Shown: positions 4,851 to 6,633 of the stretch, piece after piece
Numbering within the stretch: position 1 is the first letter of the stretch
How the letters are laid out: the number at the start of each line of letters is the position of its first letter
Assembly: GCF_035467215.1 (NCBI RefSeq)
Contig: NZ_DATITZ010000064.1
Span: forward strand, 1-6,633
Source: Thiocapsa sp035467215
GTDB lineage: Bacteria; Pseudomonadota; Gammaproteobacteria; Chromatiales; Chromatiaceae
DNA length: 6,633 nt
Reading direction: 5' to 3'
Notes under the pieces: model-generated
Databases searched by the model: none
The model's input: only the letters and a program-made list of their open reading frames with translations
What the model was told of the DNA's origin: nothing
Program-made: the position numbers and the translations under genes

Positions 4851-6392
4851 ATGCCGTTGTCCGATGCCCCTGCCTGCGTTGACTCTAGTGTAGATCGACG
4901 CCCCACGCCAATCCATGATGGCTTGGATCGCGCCAAGCATCGGCATGCGGTGGCGCAAGCCCAGCAGGATGGGCAGAGTCAACGCGCGGCGGCCACCGTC
5001 GCCGGCGTGGCGCGCAGCATCCTGCGTCACTGGAACGCGCCACCTGCGATCGCGGCACCGGCGGTGCTGTCGGCCTTCGTCGAGACGCCCGAGGGCGTGG
5101 TGTGGCTGCGCCGGATCCTGGTTGCTGCACACTGGAGCATCGGCGAGCAGGGCGGCGTGGGCGTGCGCGTGGTCTGCGACTTTCTCGAGCGCAGTGGACT
5201 GTCGGCATTCATCGGCGCCTCCTACGGCACGCAGCGGGCGTTCCATGCCGGCTTGGAGGAACAGATCGTCACCGCCGCCGCCGAACTGCGCGACACGCTG
5301 GCCCGAGCCATGCCCCATCGCACACTGAGCATCGCCGAAGATGAGACGTGGAAAGACGGCATGCGCTTGGTGTGCATCGATGCGGTCTCGAACTTCATCC
5401 TGCTCGAGCACAGGAGCGATGCGCGCTCGGCGGCGGCCTGGACGCAGGCGCTCGAGGATGGACTCGAGGGGCTGAATGTGACGGTGGTGCAAGGCACCAG
5501 CGATGAGGCCAAGGGGTTGTTGGCGCATGTCGAGCGTGATCTGGACGCACACCATGCCACGGACCTGTTCCATCTGCAGCATGCGGTGAGCCAGGCGATG
5601 AGTCTGTCGCTGAAGCGCGCAGAGCAACAGGCCGAGACGGCAGAGGCCGAGGCGAAGGCGCGCTGGCAAGACGCCTGTGCCGCCGAGCAGGCCTACCATC
5701 GGCGCCGCCACGGCCCCGAGCGCCCGCCGGCATTCGCCGCGCGCATCGACGAGGCGCTGAGCGCCTCGGTCCAAGCCAGCCTCGCGCGCGAGCAGGCCCA
5801 CGCGCACCGCGCCGAGGCCAAAGCCCTGATCGGTGCTTTCGGCGAGGTCGATCATCCCTACGAGATCCAACAGGGACAGGCGCTGGACCTGGCACCGGCG
5901 ATCGAGCAGGCGATGCGCGACGACCTGATCCCCGCGCTCTATCTGGAGCGCGTCGCCGCGCGCAGCACCCGCGCCGAGCACCGTCATCGACTCCGGGCTC
6001 TGAGTGCGCAGCGCCTCGCCCCGCTGCAGCAGCCCTCACACCCGATCCAGTCGCTGGATCCGCAGACCCGTCACCATCTCGAGCAGGTCGCCGGGGAGTG
6101 TGCCGATCTGTTCCAGCGCAGCAGCTCGTGTGTGGAGGGGCGCAACGGCTTCCTCGCGCTCTATCAGCACGGGCATCACCGACTCAGCCCGCGCAAGCAG
6201 CAGGTCTTGACCGCCCTGCACAACTTTGCGATCAAGCGACCCGACGGCACCACGGCTGCCGAGCGCTTCTTCGCTCAACCCCACCGCTCCTTGTTCGAGC
6301 AGGTGCTCGAGCGCATGCCCTGGCCCGCTCGACCGGCGCGACGACGACCGCGCCCGGCAAAGCAGCCGTACCTCGTCCCTGTGGCGGCTTAG
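4851..6392 (+). CDS. DDE-type transposase, DUF6399 family
   Basis: This 513-residue protein resembles DUF6399 proteins, which I take to be RNase H-fold transposases. Likely catalytic acids are D164 (LSIAEDETWKDG), D238 (HHATDLFHLQHAV) and E429 (SSSCVEGRNGFLALYQHG), the D-D-E order and surroundings expected of such enzymes. A long Ala/Glu/Arg-rich helical insert (about 253-330) separates the second and third acids. The C-terminus has the family-like block HNFAIKRPDGTTAAERFF, then FEQVLERMP and a basic tail PARRRPRPAKQPYL. The frame is closed upstream by TGA at 4839-4841, so ATG at 4851 is the first possible start; the purine-rich GAGGGAG abuts it, which is closer than ideal for a ribosome site. 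The gene fills the IS and reads opposite to the surrounding Pse genes. No frameshift is seen. Confidence 0.85.
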   Translation: MPLSDAPACVDSSVDRRPTPIHDGLDRAKHRHAVAQAQQDGQSQRAAATVAGVARSILRHWNAPPAIAAPAVLSAFVETPEGVVWLRRILVAAHWSIGEQGGVGVRVVCDFLERSGLSAFIGASYGTQRAFHAGLEEQIVTAAAELRDTLARAMPHRTLSIAEDETWKDGMRLVCIDAVSNFILLEHRSDARSAAAWTQALEDGLEGLNVTVVQGTSDEAKGLLAHVERDLDAHHATDLFHLQHAVSQAMSLSLKRAEQQAETAEAEAKARWQDACAAEQAYHRRRHGPERPPAFAARIDEALSASVQASLAREQAHAHRAEAKALIGAFGEVDHPYEIQQGQALDLAPAIEQAMRDDLIPALYLERVAARSTRAEHRHRLRALSAQRLAPLQQPSHPIQSLDPQTRHHLEQVAGECADLFQRSSSCVEGRNGFLALYQHGHHRLSPRKQQVLTALHNFAIKRPDGTTAAERFFAQPHRSLFEQVLERMPWPARPARRRPRPAKQPYLVPVAA

Positions 6393-6398
6393 CAACAG

Positions 6399-6419
6399 TG
6401 GACCAATCGATGATCGAGG
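6399..6419 (-). repeat. Right terminal inverted repeat of the IS
   Basis: The plus strand reads TGGACCAA then TCGATGATCGAGG, the inverse of the left repeat with two mismatches. It begins 7 bases after the transposase stop. Confidence 0.8.
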
Positions 6420-6422
6420 CCG

Positions 6423-6633
6423 AGCAATGACCTCGGTCGTGCCGGCGTAGTCGTCGGAAAGTTCGGGCGGCCGTCGGAATGGCGCCAGGGCACCGTGTGC
6501 CGTTGCGATCTCGGCGATCTCGGCGATCTCGGCGATCTCGGCGTCGTCGATGGAGACGATGATCTGATCGAACAGGCCGGTGTCCTGCGCGCCTTGGATG
6601 GACCAGGCGATCATCGGCTTGCCGCAGAAGTCG
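6423..6633 (-). pseudogene. pseF: PseF (CMP-pseudaminic acid synthetase) fragment, cut at the IS
   Basis: PseF activates pseudaminic acid with CTP. The segment enters from the right edge at DFCGKPMIAWSIQGAQDTGL, which is around residue 20 of a normal protein of about 230, and continues FDQIIVSIDDAEIA, then ATAHGALAPFRRPPELSDDY and AGTTEVIA. These are the expected NeuA/PseF blocks in order (DFCGKPMI, VS-DD-EIA, G-PFRRP, DDY-GTT). After TTEVIA the frame crosses into the IS end, and the remaining two-thirds of the protein is not found on the other side of the IS. Two oddities: VSIDD replaces the usual VSTDD, and the EIA motif is repeated four times. The first 20 or so residues, with the nucleotide-binding start, lie outside the window. 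The gene cannot make a working enzyme here. Confidence 0.85.
6505..6540. repeat. Perfect 4 x 9 bp tandem repeat in pseF
   Basis: GCGATCTCG is repeated four times without error, followed by a partial copy. On the minus strand each unit encodes Ala-Glu-Ile, giving EIAEIAEIAEIA after SIDDA. Relatives have room for about two units here (EIA-x-x-A), so two extra copies (18 bp, 6 residues) appear to have been added in frame. Confidence 0.85.

Larger units (their letters stand above)
4736..6419 (+). mobile_element. Insertion sequence, about 1684 bp, DUF6399-type transposase
   Basis: A single transposase gene is bracketed by 21-bp terminal inverted repeats at 4736-4756 and 6399-6419 that match at 19 of 21 positions. 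The outside left sequence is the coiled-coil ORF and the outside right sequence is pseF. No target-site duplication of 2-9 bp is visible at the two flanks (left ...GTGTGTTTTT, right CCGAGCAATG...). Both ends and the transposase look complete, so the element could be active. The missing duplication points to a later deletion or a recombination between two copies. Confidence 0.85.

Noticed and set aside
4551..5987. Open frame of 478 codons on the minus strand
   Set aside because: It is antisense to the transposase in a GC-rich region, and its translation is low-complexity Arg/Gly/Ala/Leu. Only the last 64 codons, outside the IS, look protein-like.
6505..6540. CRISPR-like array
   Set aside because: The units are 9 bp, contiguous without spacers, and in frame within pseF.
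6036..6614. A single 192-residue minus-strand protein containing the PseF start
   Set aside because: Only the part right of 6423 is PseF. The rest is IS sequence read antisense to the transposase.

Overview
The window is GC-rich, with strong GC3 bias in its real genes. Gene content (an IS with a DUF6399-type transposase, a DUF29 protein, a pseudaminic acid locus) fits a gammaproteobacterium, possibly a purple sulfur bacterium of the Chromatiaceae. That assignment is inference from remembered family distributions, not a search.

Most of the window is the wreck of a pseudaminic acid (Pse) locus on the minus strand. Read from right to left: a 5' piece of pseF (CMP-Pse synthetase, entering from the right edge); a complete IS of about 1.68 kb on the plus strand (4736-6419); a short coiled-coil ORF and a DUF29 gene; pseH (acetyltransferase); a fragment of a Pse-type formyltransferase; a MntA/HepT (MNT-HEPN) toxin-antitoxin pair; a second, apparently intact formyltransferase coupled by ATGA to pseI; pseI (Pse synthase) with an internal deletion and frameshift; a C-terminal remnant of a PIG-L/LmbE deacetylase; and a 90-residue protein I do not recognise. 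No pseG is seen.

The intact ancestor plausibly made a CMP-activated nonulosonic acid whose N-acyl groups could be changed by a deacetylase and formyltransferases. As it stands the route looks dead. pseF is cut off beside the IS, pseG is absent, pseH has lost its own 3' end, formyltransferase 1 lacks both ends, pseI lacks part of its C-terminal region, and the deacetylase has lost most of its length. The intact-looking genes are mainly mobile or selfish: the transposase, MntA/HepT and DUF29, plus formyltransferase 2.

I found no clearly new defence or biosynthetic system. The notable points are the deletion-by-deletion decay, a toxin-antitoxin pair lodged in the decaying operon, an IS without target duplication at a deletion-like junction, a perfect 4 x 9 bp tandem repeat inside pseF, and an AT-richer low-complexity insert inside formyltransferase 1. 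No tRNA, rRNA or CRISPR array was seen.
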